Notes: generated by a model not told the origin, from the sequence alone. A stretch of 64,000 bases of DNA from Cryptomeria japonica (GCF_030272615.1 NC_081412.1:142126247-142190246), one strand, 5' to 3'; numbered from the stretch's first letter, positions 1 to 12,095 are shown. A program made the numbers and translations.

Positions 1-1311
1 TGGGTGAAAGCTTTGAAGGAAGGGTTACGTGGGAATTGTAGTTACTTGGGAAGTGATGACCCTTGGACTCTTTCTCATATCAACATCTAAGTAGGGCCTC
101 AAGGTCTAAATCATGCTTGTGCGACTACATTTGTTTGGTATCTTGGTGGGCTTAATGTCTCAATCATGCTTGTGTGACACCAAGGAGTAATGCTTAACAG
201 AAATCCTTACTAAACACCTTGTATTTAGAGGCCAAAAATCCTTCTAGTTGCTTGAGAAGGACAAGTTCGGATACTTGGAAGAGATACTAAGTTTTCCATG
301 GGGAGATTTCCATGGGGACTGATGCTTGGCTGCCCTGAGAAGTGAGTGCCGTGGAGGGGAGCCCGTGCGGTCAAGCATCTATGTATTCTCCTTGAATCTC
401 CTAACGAGTCTACCTCTCAAGTACCTACTATCCTTGCCTACCATAAGAAATGTGTGAATGAGCATGATTGTCTTGAGTCTAAGTTGAAATATCTTGTCTT
501 CTTTGTTTGTCAAAAGTTGAGTTGTGTCTCATTTCAAAAACAAGACAAATTGATTCAAAACAAGGTTAAACACAAGAACATTTCATCCAACAAAGTTCAA
601 AACACCTTTGAACATGGTTGTCAAACATTTTTCAAAATCTTGTCTCAACATTCATGTCACTTAGATTTAGGTTCATCTTAGGTTTGCATTTTGCAAATTC
701 ATTGTCAATTACCAAGGTTAAGTTTCACCTAGGTCATACTCCTTTGCATATCAATAAGGGTCATCCATTTTGCATGTGTCCTCTTGGATTAGAGTAATAC
801 CATTTCATAATTCAAACTTAGGTTGACATTGTCATACATTTGCATTTTCACACACTGGGTCTCTTCATTAAGTTTAGGTCATTATCATATCATATTAGGG
901 TTATTTTCATAGTAATTGTCCCTTTGCATATAGTGTCAAAACTAGGTTTTGTTATACTTGAGTAATCCAAATCTTTGATAAACCCTAAGTCATTGTTAGG
1001 AGGTCTAGACCTTATCAAACCTTTTCTCTTTTTGTCATTATTGTCATTTGGTCAAACCTAGCTTAGTATCCAAGCATATAGGGGAGACATTGTCATTTTT
1101 TCCTTTTGTCACTTGGTCCTTTTGTCCTTTGAGGTCTAGACATCATTTCAATTTCCTAAGGGTCTCTTTTTAGATTTGCATTCATGAGTTTGTCAAAATC
1201 TTGAAAAACAACAAAAACATAGGTTGCATTCTTGCCATAGATTGCATTTTTATTTATTTAGTTTGCATTTAGTTGCATATAATACATTATCCTTGAAAAA
1301 TTCCAAAAATA
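1..1311. other. Unassigned sequence upstream of element A gag
   Basis: I see no convincing gene here. The stretch precedes the gag frame of element A and probably contains its 5' leader, and perhaps the end of its 5' LTR. I found no primer-binding site and no match to the 3' LTR that starts at 14708, so the 5' boundary of A is not placed. A short direct repeat (aatcatgcttgtg) occurs near 111 and 163. The 111-codon frame at 346-681 has no recognisable domain and is not called. Confidence 0.5.
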
Positions 1312-4071
1312 TTGCATTTGCATAGAGACATGCCTATTGAAACAAGGTCAAAATCTAAAAAGATGGGCAAACCAATGTATCAACCCATTGACAACATATC
1401 AAATTCACAGTTTCAAACTAGTCAAATAGTACAAATTGAAGGTTTGTCAAACACATCATTACCACCATATGGAATGGTTCAACTTGGACCACCTCCATTA
1501 TATGAACCAGTATTTGTACCTATGAAACCAAGACATGGGAGTGTTCCACCAACACCAAGAGGAAATGCACCTTTTGATTGGAATCAACCAAACCTACAAC
1601 ATGAAATTCAAACATTACATGAGGAACAAACTCTTTCACAAGGATTTGGTTCAGATCAAGGCATTCAACAAGAGGCAAATCCAAATGTCCAACCAAATTC
1701 TTCATCAGATTCCAATGCTTCTGATGATGTTGATATGTTCCTTCAAGATCCACAGTTGACGAAAAAGATGGATAAATTCTTGAACAAAGTCTTTAAGATG
1801 TTCCCACAAAAATATCTTGACATGATGAGTAATGTGACCTCCTCAAGTGAGCAAATCAATGTGCAAAAACAACAAGGCGGTGAGCTATTAAGTTTCTCTC
1901 CACATCCAAATGAAGAAAATGTGCAAGAAGAAACTCAACCTACCTTGATGAGTAAACGTGCTTCAAAGGCATTGGCAGTGACTATTCCTCAAAAGTCACC
2001 ATTTGAGACAATAAATAATCCATTATTTAACACAACACCTGTAACACAAGATCAAATGAAGACCATGCAAATATTGACAACTGTCCCTCAACAAGAAGTG
2101 GTTCCTCACATGCATAAAATTGGATCAAAATCTAAGATGCAAGAAAGCTTCACGACTGGAATGCCTGATATCACCAATATCCAAAACAATTCCACAATGC
2201 AACAAAGTTCTTATGTCCCGTTAAGCTCAATATATTTGCCAAACACTATTGTGACAAATCCTTCGATAATGGCGACACAAAGAGCTACAAATAGTGGTTT
2301 GCACCAACAACAAATGTTGCAACAATTGAGTAATACACAAAAGGTACAATCGAATGTGCAAACAAACAATGTACAACAACAACAATACTGCATTCGACAA
2401 CAAACTGCAGTGCCTTCTACCCCATTACAAGTTAATGCAAACTTGCAACCACCACAATGGATTGGACAAACAATACAGCAAGTCAATGCAAGTGCCATAC
2501 CCCATCTTAAGGAGAAACAACAAAAACCACCCAAACAAAGTTTTTTGCAAATGATGGGATTTACACCGCGACAACAACAATTGGCACAAAGTCAGCAAAT
2601 TTCGATTCGTCGCCACCAACAACAACATGTGCCTCAATATGTGCCAAGACAAACAAGTTATCATACTTCACAACCACAATTGACGCTTGTGCAATATCAA
2701 CAACACCCTCAATTGCAATATCAACCTAGGCTACAAACGATGATGCCACCACAAGAAGCACAACAACAAGGTCAATATCAAGGCATGGCACAACCACAAC
2801 AACAAGAGGTGTATCAAGAACATTATATGCCGGAGACACCAAAGACGGCAATTTCAGAGCATCAACAACCGATCGGAAACACGACGTATCGACAAAGAGT
2901 ACCCATCAGGATTAATGATGGACCTCCAAAATCTGACACAATTGCGCAACAGCTTGAGAAGTTGCAACAACAAGTCGATGCATTAGAAACCAAAGGAACA
3001 AAGAAGTTGTACACAGATCAAGATTTATGTCCTAATCCATTTGACAAGAGCTTATACATGCCTCCCTTCCCTAAGAATTTTGAGAAATATAAAGGGAATG
3101 GCAATCCAAAAGATCACATTCGAGCATTTTTCACGGCATGTACTAAAGTGAGTTATGAGGAAACATATTTAATGCGCTTATTTGCATGAAGTCTCATGGG
3201 ACAAGCCATGGATTGGTATTCGCATCTGCTAGGAAATATAAAGACTTGGTTGAAATTGGCTCAAGAGTTTATATCTCACTTCACATTCAACATCGACAGT
3301 GACGTGACCATGTCAGATTTATGTAACACCAAGCAAAAGCAAGATGAACCATTAGTGACTTTCTTGCAACGATGGTGAAGCTTGTATAGTCGTTCTTTCC
3401 TAGATATACTTGAAGAACAACAAGTGAACTTGTTTATCCAAAATTTGGTCCCAGAAATGATGTATGAACTCAAATTGAAAAGTCCCAGTACTATTGAGAA
3501 ACTCATTAAGAAAGGGATGAACATTGAAACTGCTCTTGTAACCAAGGGAATCATTAAGCTCAATAAAGACAGTGACAACACAAACAATTCAGGGGACAGA
3601 AATAGATTTTGGTACAAAAATAAGAATGTCACTAATGATGGAGTTGTTGATGCAAGAATGGTGACTGCGAATCAACCCCCATTCACAATCAAGAAATTGG
3701 CTGTTCCTAATATGTCAACTATGGAACAAAATCAAACACCAGTGAGCAATGTTACTCAACAGCCGCAATACCAACAACATACTCAACAATATAATCAACA
3801 ACAAGGCCAGAAACAAAACCAGCAACACAAACCTTTTCGATCAAGGGATGGACCTCCTAGACAGTTTACACCATTGGGAGAGCCTATTGAGTCAGTAATG
3901 AAACAATTAATACAAGCCAAATTTATCAAGTTACCAGATATCAAGGCAGAACCAGTGGTAAAGCCGCATTGGTGGAATGATAATGCATATTGTGAGTACC
4001 ATCGGTCAAAAGGACATAAAACCGCGTCATGTTTTCAATTGAAACATATGATTCAAGACTTGTTAGAGTAA
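1312..4071 (+). pseudogene. gag: Element A gag, Gln-rich, with Tat-type zinc knuckle
   Basis: This is the capsid and nucleocapsid precursor of element A. The first ~560 codons are low-complexity and very rich in Gln, Asn and Pro. The retrotransposon Gag domain follows at about 3060-3570 and is split by two in-frame TGA stops (3187-3189 and 3376-3378), both where family members carry Arg. A second Gln-rich stretch lies at 3750-3830. A zinc-binding motif at about 3988-4035 has spacing Cys-X2-His-X4-His-X4-Cys; His replaces the second Cys of the usual knuckle, as is common in Tat Gags. A TAA at 4069-4071 ends the segment, but the same frame continues into protease, so gag and pro were probably one polyprotein. 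The start at 1312 is the first ATG of the open frame; a second ATG nearby (1330) is equally possible. Confidence 0.8.
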
Positions 4072-5450
4072 GGAGTAATTGAGGTAGATCCGCCCAACGC
4101 GACCTCTAACACTGATCATACAATTTTCAAAACTCCTTTGCTTGATCATGACAAGGGTAAAGCATCTTCTTCAAACTCTACTCAAACAGCAAATTATGCA
4201 AATACTGGTTATAACAATGTCATCAATTGTTTTCGCACATCAAATGAGTATGTTTCCACCCTAAGAATAAAGAGACAAGATCCTTCTTGTGCAGTCACCA
4301 CTCATCGATCCAAAATAGTCCTGAAAGGAGCTCCTGCAGTTCCTCCCAAATCAACTCCTGTGAGTCAGTATAATCTCCTTGATCATCTAGGAAAGACACC
4401 TACACAAATATCAATCCTTGAGTTGTTGAAAATGTCCCCCATGCATTGCACAGTCCTAGATAAAGCTTTAATTGAGTCCACTATCCCGACAAACATTGAT
4501 GCTAACCAGTTTCAAGCCCGAATTGGACATCTAGCTGTTTCCCAAAATGTTGCATTTTCTGATAATGATATTTCACCTGATAAGCTCCCTCATAATGATC
4601 CTTTACATCTTGAAGTCTTTGTCCATAATTGCAAAATCTGACGAGTCTTGATAGATGGTGGAGCGGGTCTTAATATTTGTACCTTGAGAGTGGTCATTGG
4701 CCTTGGTTATACAGAAAATGACATTGATGCTTCCAAAAGAATAACAATCAAAGCATATGATGATGTTGAGTGCCCATCTAAAGGGATAATTACATTGCCT
4801 ATCAAAGTCGGTCCAGTGACAGAAAACACTTTCTTGCAGGTCTTAGACCTCGATCTCCCTTACAATATGATTCTTGGCCGTCCATGGATCCACGCAATGA
4901 AAGAAATTCCATCCACTTATCATCAATGTTTAAAATATCCTTACAATGGAACTGAGATAACAATTCTAGGAGATCCTAATCCATTTCAATTTTGTGCTAC
5001 TCTAAAGGATTCCCCTCAGCAGCAAGTCCCAGTCAATAGAGAGGCCCACTCACATAGTTATGTGGATCCTAATAAATTGTTAGATGTTGTCAAAGGAAAA
5101 TTGAAGATACAGGACCAAGGATGCGGAGAATATTCAATGGATCAAACATTCCTCATCGGGAATTTACCAATATCTCCAAAATTGTATGGCAAACCACATT
5201 TGTTGCAAAAGGAACCTAAGGTAGTTATTCAATATCAGCCTCCCACTACATTTACAAGATGGGGTGAACTTGATAAAGAAACTTTAGATGATGATGTCAT
5301 AGATTGGCTTTATAAGGATCCAACTGAGACCCCACCTGTCAGGTTGCCAGTGGAATGGCACGACAAAGGATTTACTATGCTGTAGAAGAAAGGATATGAT
5401 GGTTGTAGTGGCTTAGGCCAGACAAGAATGGAAGGCTAGAACCTGTTATA
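4072..5450 (+). pseudogene. pro: Element A aspartic protease with G-patch-like tail
   Basis: This is the retroviral-type aspartic protease that would process the polyprotein. The frame continues from gag. A spacer (4138-4638) ends in a TGA at 4639-4641, only five codons before the catalytic Asp of the motif LIDGGAGLNIC at about 4648-4680. A second conserved block, ILGRPWIH, at about 4873-4896 is typical of plant Ty3/gypsy proteases. After a TAG at 5383-5385 the frame reads KKGYDGCSGLGQ, which resembles the glycine-rich core of a G-patch and matches a similar block in element B. The frame is lost around 5440-5465. The TGA and TAG each sit inside homologous sequence and look like decay rather than gene ends. 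Confidence 0.75.
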
Positions 5451-6523
5451 CCCAAGATGCAACCTCCAACTTTAGGGTAAGGTTTTGTACCATTGTGAAT
5501 TGGATCCTCATCTACCAAAGTGACCACGTGTGGAAAGGGGCATGACTCTGATGATGAAATAACACTTGAGGATACTCGACCTAAAATTGATTCCAATGAA
5601 TGGGAGTGGAGTTCTTTTTCTTCTAGCTCCTATGCCCTTGACAATGTTTTCCTTGACCCTGATGATTTGCCTATGGAAGACAAACATGAAATAACTCCTC
5701 TTCCCAAAACATGTCCTAATGCTTGGATAGAGTCATTTTGGGACCCAAGCTCCGAATCAGATATAAGCAGTTCGGACAGTAATACCACAAATGTTTACAT
5801 CTTTACCATCTCAGTCCTCTCTCTCCTTAAAACCGATGATGACATGCCCCTCGTCTATCCCCAGCTTATCCAACATGACCAACAAGAACCACTCACATTG
5901 GATTGTTTTCAAAATGACGAAGCAATTACAGAATTCCTTGGACTATGAGAAGGCATACCAAAAGGTGATCATAAGGCAGGATTTGCTATTGATCTGGATT
6001 CCACAACATATTTTGGGGAGTCAACTCCATCTTCTAGTCATCAAAATGAAAAAAGAAAAGAAAAAGTAAAAAATCAAAAGAATAGGTCTTTGAGTGAAAA
6101 CCGTAAGGCACTCTTTGATCATGAAAAAGTAAAAATAAAAGAAGTACCTGCAGGTGAAAACCTCTCTGAGGTGCCCAAAGGTGGAAGAGTGGACATACCC
6201 CTATCAAGTCAGGATAAATCAACATTGCTTGTGGAAATGACCGAAGAGATAAATTTGGGTACACCTGAAAACCCTAAGGTCATTCATTTTGTTGCATCTC
6301 TATCAAAATAGGAAAAGATAGATTTTGTCAATTTCTTTCTTGAGAAGAAGATCAACTTTGCATGGTCCTATGCAGATATGCTTGGCCTTGATCCAGAATT
6401 AGTCCTTCATCACTTGCCATTAAAAGCAGATGCCAAGCCTGTCAAACAAAAACTCAAAACGATGCATCCCTAGGTGGCTCTTTTGGTCAGGGTAGAACTG
6501 AAAAAATTACTAGATGTGGGCTT
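5451..6523 (+). pseudogene. Element A protease-RT linker and start of RT
   Basis: The frame (third phase) runs from about 5460 to the solo LTR at 6524. The first part is acidic and Ser-rich (5520-5945). A Lys-rich stretch follows at 6040-6090. From about 6310 it matches the segment leading into Tat RTs: an acidic helix, then WSYADMPGLDP-like residues (here with LG for PG) at about 6364-6396 and ALLVRVELKKLLDVGF just before the insertion. Stops occur at 5946-5948, about 6310 and about 6472. The fragment is continuous with RT after removal of the inserted LTR and one copy of its target duplication. I see no separate enzyme in the linker. Confidence 0.65.
6519..6523. repeat. Target-site duplication GGCTT, left copy
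   Basis: GGCTT directly precedes the solo LTR; the matching copy is at 7393-7397. Five bases is the normal size for LTR retrotransposon integration. Confidence 0.92.
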
Positions 6524-7392
6524 TGTTGGCATATGGACACTCCAATGAGACATTGTGTGTGATTGAAGGTTTTGTCATTGATGGCAACCTTGCAATCCTA
6601 TGGCACTGGCAAAGCATTACTCAGGCAACCTTGCAATCCTATGGCACCGACAAAGCATTACTCAAACAAAACAGTGCTCCGGCATCAACAAATCAATCTA
6701 CACTGGCACAGAAGATGTACATTGACACTAGCACAAAAGATGTACACTAGCACAGAAGGAAATATGTATACCGGCATAGAGGCCGACATGATTTTTGATA
6801 TGTAATATTTTCTTTATCATTGTAAGCCGACTTGGCAAATTGTAAAATGACTCTTGTATATAAAAGAGATCATTGTAGGCATTTGTACTATAAGGATATG
6901 GATAGAAAGCAGTAAATAAATTATAAGATAGACCTAATGTGCGAATTGTAGGTCAAGGGTATATGTAAAGAATAGAGCAAGAACCGGTACTGAATCTGGC
7001 ATTGAAGATGCTATTGTAAAGCAGTACAAGATATTGGATTTGTAATCCTCATTGTAAGTTAGTGTGACTTCTTATTGAGCAGTGAGCTCTAGGCAGTTGG
7101 CCTTCCTGCATGTGTAGGCCCCTATTGTAAGTAATATTCTCTTATTGGCCAGTAAGTGAATATTGTGGGTCACAAATCCCACTGAGGTTTTTCCCATATC
7201 GGGTTTCCTCGTTAAACAACTTGTGTTATGGTGTTCTTTTCATGTGGATGCTTTTGATTCTATTATTTGCATTAATTCTTGCATACCGGTATACTGTTAC
7301 TTTATATTCTGCATATTCAGTTCTAAGAAAATGTCATTACCGGTCAGATACTGATTCACCCCCCCCTCTCAGTATCTGTGGGAACCCTAACA
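6524..7392 (+). mobile_element. Solo LTR of a Ty1/copia element inserted in element A RT
   Basis: The unit is 869 bp, begins TGTTGGCATATGG and ends AACCCTAACA. The 5 bp before it (6519-6523) and after it (7393-7397) are both GGCTT, a perfect target-site duplication. Removing the unit and one duplication rejoins the RT reading exactly across Gly-Phe-Ile. It contains the features of the copia LTRs of C, D and E: a block like CACTGAGGTTTTTCCC near 7181 and a C-rich run followed by CTCAG near the 3' end. No internal sequence remains, so it is a recombination product of a full element. Confidence 0.93.
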
Positions 7393-8514
7393 GGCTTTAT
7401 CAGACCCATTGATTATGCAGACTGGAATTCAAATTTGGTACCAGTTAGCAAAGTAACTGGGGGCATTAGAATCTATACAGATTTTAGGGATCTCAATAAA
7501 GCATGCCCTAAAGATGACTTTCCACTGCCAAATATAGACATCATAGTTAACATGACTGCTGGATATGAGATGCTCTCATTGATGGATGGTTTCTCCGGCT
7601 ATAACCAAATTCACATTGCTCCTGAAGATCAACATAAGACTGCATTCACATGTGCTTGGGGTACTTACTGCTAGAATGTGATGCCCTTTGGTCTTAAAAA
7701 TGCAGGTGCAACATATCAAAGAGAGATGATGACAATTTTCCATGATTTCATGCATACTTTGATGGAGGACTATGTTGATGACTTATTATGCAAATCTGTC
7801 ACAAGAGATTGTCATCTAGCCATCCTGGGCCCAATCTTTGACCGAATGGAAACTTACAAGCTTAGACTCAATCCAAAGAAGTGTGTCTTTGGTGTCATAG
7901 CCGGTAAATTACTAGGGTACATTGTTTCTCACTGAGGCATCGAAGTCGACTTGGCCAAGGTTAAAGCAATAATGGATATGCCTCCTCCTTCTAATCTCCG
8001 TCAACTAAGAAGTCTGCAAGGAAAGTTACAGTCAATCCACCAATTTATAGCTCAATTGGCAGATAAATGTCATCCTTTCCAGCATTTATTGCATAAAGGT
8101 GTCACTTTTAAATGGACTGAGCAATGTCAATCAACTTTTCAAGCTCTCAAGGACTATTTGTTGTCGCCGCCTATTCTAATGCCTCCTATAGAAGGAAAGC
8201 CATTTATATTGTATATTTCTGCAACTAAAATGGCACTAGGAGTTCTCTTGGCCCAACAAGATGAGAACAACAAAGAGAAAGCTATTTATTATATCAGTCG
8301 AACACTAGTAGGCTATGAGCTGAATTATTCAACTATTGAATGGGCATGCTTAGCAGTGGTCTTTGCAACACAGAAACTCCGACACTATATGTTAAATCAC
8401 CAAACATTGTTGGTTGCAAAAATTGATCCCTTGAAATACTTGCTTAGCAGAGTAGCTTTGACGGGTCACCTAGCAAAGTGGGTTATGATCCTCAGTGAAT
8501 TTGATATTGAGTAA
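7393..8514 (+). pseudogene. pol: Element A reverse transcriptase and RT-linked RNase H
   Basis: This part copies element RNA into DNA. After the solo LTR the frame gives FIRPIDYADW, then TDFRDLNKACPKDDFPLPNID, the finger-palm start. LMDGFSGYNQI at about 7579-7611 carries the first catalytic Asp. MPFGLKNAGATYQR follows, and the core YVDD is at 7771-7782. The thumb and connection run to about 8160. The RT-linked RNase H (about 8190-8510) keeps YYISRTL and the ATQKLRHY block. In-frame stops are TAG at 7672-7674 (family residue Trp), TGA at 7933-7935 (family residue Arg) and TAA at 8512-8514. The catalytic residues of RT are intact, but the protein is broken into pieces. Confidence 0.88.
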
Positions 8515-9219
8515 ATGGAGCGAAAGGCAATAAAAGGACAAGTCATAGAGGATCAACTTGCAGAGGCTCCTATTTATGATGATCATCCCATGTTGACCGA
8601 TTTTCTGGATGAATCAGTCTTTGCTCTTACATCTTTTAATGAATGGAAGTTATAATTTGATGGGTCCCATACCAAGTTTGGATCCAAAGCAGGCATATTG
8701 TTTGTCACCCCTCAAGGTGATGCTATCCCCAAGTCATACAGAATAACTTTCCATTGTACCAATAACATTGCAGAATATGAAGCTGTGGTCACAGGACTCC
8801 GAGTAGTGGTCCACTGGAACATCACACATTTACAAGTCTATGGAGATTCTCAGTTAGTCATCTGACAAGTGAATGATGACTATGAAACAAAAGATGAAAA
8901 GCTTATTCCCTACAAGCATATGGTAGATTTCTTCAAGACAAAATTCACGGCTATCCATTTCAGTCAAGTTCCAAGAATGCAAAAGAAGTTGGAAGATGCG
9001 ATGGCTACGATTGCTTCCATGTTAAATATGCCCCACAATATGGACAAATGTGAATTTTTGGTCAAACAATTGCTTGTCCCTTCTTTTGACATTCTGACAA
9101 CAAATGTGATGTGTGTTCTTGTTGGCCCTAACTCCCTGTGGTACAATGATGTATATCAATATTTGAAATCCCAAACCTTACCACCTAACCTTTCCGCTAA
9201 CCAACGTCAAGCCTTCATC
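8515..9219 (+). pseudogene. pol: Element A second RNase H (Tat-type) and spacer
   Basis: The frame continues after the TAA at 8512. A second RNase H domain starts at about 8644 with FDGS (first catalytic Asp), continues with NNIAEYEA (Glu) at about 8761-8784 and YGDSQLVI (Asp) at about 8839-8862, and ends with LEDAMA near 8990-9007 (last Asp). The residue equal to the usual His two before that Asp is Leu here. A TAA at 8653-8655 lies where Tyr is usual, and a TGA at 8863-8865 where Arg is usual. The downstream ~200 nt to 9219 are the spacer before integrase. Dual RNase H is characteristic of Tat elements. Confidence 0.82.
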
Positions 9220-10398
9220 TGACAGACAGCCAAATATGTCATCATTGCCGACACCCTTTACCGTCATTCCTTTGACCATACCCTCCTCAGGTGTTTGGAT
9301 TCTGACGAAGCACAAATGGCTTTACACGACGTTCACGATGGTATATGTGGGGGCCATTTCAATGGTCTGAGCTTAGCCAAAAAGTTGATTCATGCTGGGT
9401 ATTATTGGCCCACTCTGGAAAAAGATGTTCATGATTTTGTTAAGAAGTGCTACAAATGCCAGATCCATGGAAATTACATTCATGCACCAGCCCAAGAGCT
9501 TCATTCTGTCATATCTCTGTGGCCCTTTTCTCAATGGGGATTGGATCTTATTGGTAAGATTCACCCGACATCTGCAAATGGACACAAGTTTATCATTATA
9601 GCCACAGAGTATTTTACAAAATGGATCGAGGCTATCCCCATGACCTATATCACTAGTGTGCAAATTTCAAAATTCCTATTGAATTATATCATATGCAGAT
9701 ATGGGGTTCCCCTTGCCATAGTCACAGATAATGGTCATCCCTTCAAGAATAAAGATGTCAAGGAACTCTGTGAAAAGCTTCATATCCAACACTGTTTCTC
9801 TAGTCCATACTATCCACAGGGTAATGGTCAAGCCGAAGCATCAAATAAAACCATTATCAAGATCTTGAAAAAGGTTGTCAATGACGCTGGTTGAGATTGA
9901 CTTGTACAGTTGAATCCAACACTATGGGCTTATCGCACTTCTATCCGCACACCTACTGGTGCAACACCTTATTCCTTGGTGTATGGTGCGGAAGCCATTC
10001 TACCCTTGGAAGTAGAGATTCCTTCTTTGCGTGTTTCCTTGCAACATCTGATTGATGATGAGACGCACAAAGTCTCTTGGCTACATCAGCTTGAGATGTT
10101 AGATGAGAAACGTCAGATAGCCCTGACACATTTGCAAGCATATCAAAATCGTCTCCGTCGCTCTTATAATAAGAAGGTCAAAGGGTGACACTTCGAAGTG
10201 GGAGATCTAGTTTTAAAGGAAAACCCCAAGAATGCACAATCTACTGACATCATCAAAGGCAAGTTTGAACCTAATTGGGTTGGGCCTTTCATAGTTACTG
10301 CAGCCTATGGCTCGGGGGCATATCAGCTTGCCACCCCAGAAGGTGAACCTTTGTCCGATCCTGTAAATAGCATGCACCTTCGCAAGTACTGGGCATAA
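9220..10398 (+). pseudogene. int: Element A integrase
   Basis: This enzyme inserts the DNA copy into the host genome. A TGA at 9220-9222 begins the segment. The zinc-binding HHCC module lies at about 9325-9470, with the final pair CYKC. The DDE core shows LDLIG (first Asp, about 9541), VTDNG (second Asp, about 9721) and NGQAEA (Glu, about 9823), so all three catalytic residues are present. After two TGA codons at 9892-9894 and 9898-9900 the frame continues with WAYRTS and the GATPYSLVYG block. The C-terminal module (about 10198-10398) has VGDLVLKE and ends at a TAA after MHLRKYWA. A further TGA sits at 10186-10188. Most of these stops are at Arg positions. Confidence 0.87.
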
Positions 10399-10544
10399 TT
10401 TTCTATCAGCCCTTCTTCAAGTATGATCCTGAAAAAATACAAAAAAAAATCAAAAAAGCAAAAACTACAAAAAAATACAAAAAAAGTGAAAAACAAAGGA
10501 AAAGAACAAAAAAAAAAAAGTAAAGAAAAATGATTCGCCCTCTA

Positions 10545-10607
10545 GTGAAAACCTGGCAAACAGGCGCTTTGGGCAAGTACCTTGGTGAAAACCTGGCAAA
10601 CGGGCGC
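10545..10607 (+). repeat. Paired GTGAAAACCTGGCAAAC motif, 40-bp period
   Basis: The words gtgaaaacctggcaaac start at 10545 and 10585, each followed within two bases by ggcgc. The same A-rich-tract-plus-pair layout occurs on the minus strand at 52395-52447. A looser version occurs in the coding linker of A at 6094 and 6154. Confidence 0.85.
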
Positions 10608-10858
10608 CATGTGTAAAAATGATCATTGCTCTGTCATCTATCATGACCTCTAGCTATGCTTTCTCTCTAAAGATTTATCGTGTCTATCCTTGTCCTGACC
10701 CAATGTTCTGTTTCAGGCCTATAATTGGTCAGCATCATTGTCTTGCATACTCCATTTCTTGTGCATATGTTTCGGTCTTGGCCTCTATATATGTCTTTCA
10801 GATGTGCATTGGGTGCGTTCCCCTTGTCTTGATCAATCACTGGAACTTTTGAATTTAA

Positions 10859-11012
10859 AATGTCCTGAAATAATCCAAAAAATTGAAAAATGTCCTGAAA
10901 TAATCCAAAAAAATTGAAATAAAGTCCTAAAAAAATCCCTAAACATCAAATAAAGTCCTGAAAAAAATCCAAAAAAATCAAATAAAGTCTTGAGAAAAAA
11001 AAATGAACACAA
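10859..11012 (+). repeat. Imperfect ~30-bp tandem repeat, about five copies
   Basis: Copies of a unit resembling gtcctgaaataatccaaaaa start near 10860, 10889, 10922, 10953 and 10985. The array is AT-rich and has no coding signal. Confidence 0.75.
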
Positions 11013-12095
11013 AAAAAAAATTGTAAAATCTCGAAAAGCAAAACAAAAAAAATCCCCTTTGTGCATACGACAAATCACTGAGCATCCCTCCAATGACACA
11101 CAATCACACACTGCGCTTTAATGAAATCATGCATTAACAGATGACATTTTTCAATCAAACCAAACATTGAAACTGATTAAAATTGTCTTATCAATCGAAC
11201 ATCAACATCAATAGCATTCATCCTTGGCACATTATCATGAGTCTTATACAGGGTGTGGTATACTTGAAACCAGACTATGTCCTGTCTTAGATGGGGTACC
11301 GCATTCCCTGAAACCAGATAGCATGATCATCCTATCAACACTTTCAACATTTGACAATGAAGATCAAGATGTTTGTTTGACTTTTTGGAATTAGCGAGTC
11401 TTATCATTTACTGATTTCTCTTTGATCATGTTCCTATGTTGCTCGATGATGTCACCGAGTGATTTAGAGTGATCGAGATGGTTCATGGTCCCTTTCTTTT
11501 TTGTTGTGATTGCTGTTTGTCTGCGATGTGTCTGTCTTTTGCAAAAAGGGTTGCATTTTAGCTCTGGCCTTCAATGCCATGATGCTACGCATCCATTTTG
11601 CTACATTAAATAAAGGTTCTCACCTACAAAGTGCATTAGTGAAAGCAAGTTTTTCTTCGCCTCTAACTGTCGTCTATCTCATTTCTTCTTACTAACATTT
11701 CTTCCATCAGTTTGGACAATCAGTTCAGTCTAGTTCTCTGATCTCCACACAAAAACATATATGTTGCATTCTGCATCCATTTGGTTAGTACATTTGCATT
11801 ACATCAAGCATCACATCAAGCATTTTATCCATTTCATATTATAAATGCATCAAAAACACATCAAAATGTATCCATACATGTTCCACAATAAATAGTGCAT
11901 ACGCCATCCATACATGGAAAATAAAATAAGTCATAACACATTGCATCCCATCATATCGATGCATATCATGTCATATATCAAAATAATATCGGAGTACAAA
12001 ATTGGATTGTCTGTCCTAAGTATGGCCTGCAGGCTGACTACAAAATATCACACTACATAATGTCAACTATCTATCATAAGGAGCACATGCCTCTG

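Larger units (their letters stand above)
10399..12095. other. Element A post-pol spacer, A-rich with tandem repeats
   Basis: The spacer begins with an A-rich tract (10430-10530), then a pair of 23-bp motifs (10545-10607), then a run of imperfect ~30-bp repeats (10859-11012). The remainder to 12095 is AT-rich with many CATC/CATA words and no supported gene. Short frames here on either strand come from low-complexity sequence. It separates the plus-strand pol from the convergent antisense PMD gene, so it would hold the 3' end of that gene's transcript. Confidence 0.6.

Noticed and set aside
1-340. Possible 5' LTR end and PBS of element A
   Set aside because: No TG/CA terminus followed by a tRNA-complementary site and no clear match with the 3' LTR at 14708 could be found by eye.
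2211-2664. Cys-rich and other frames on the minus strand across gag of element A
   Set aside because: They are mirror readings of CAA-rich Gln codons (TTG/TGT on the other strand) and have no domain.
10833-11111. Phe-rich minus-strand frame of 92 codons
   Set aside because: It is produced by the A-rich tandem repeat at 10859-11012.
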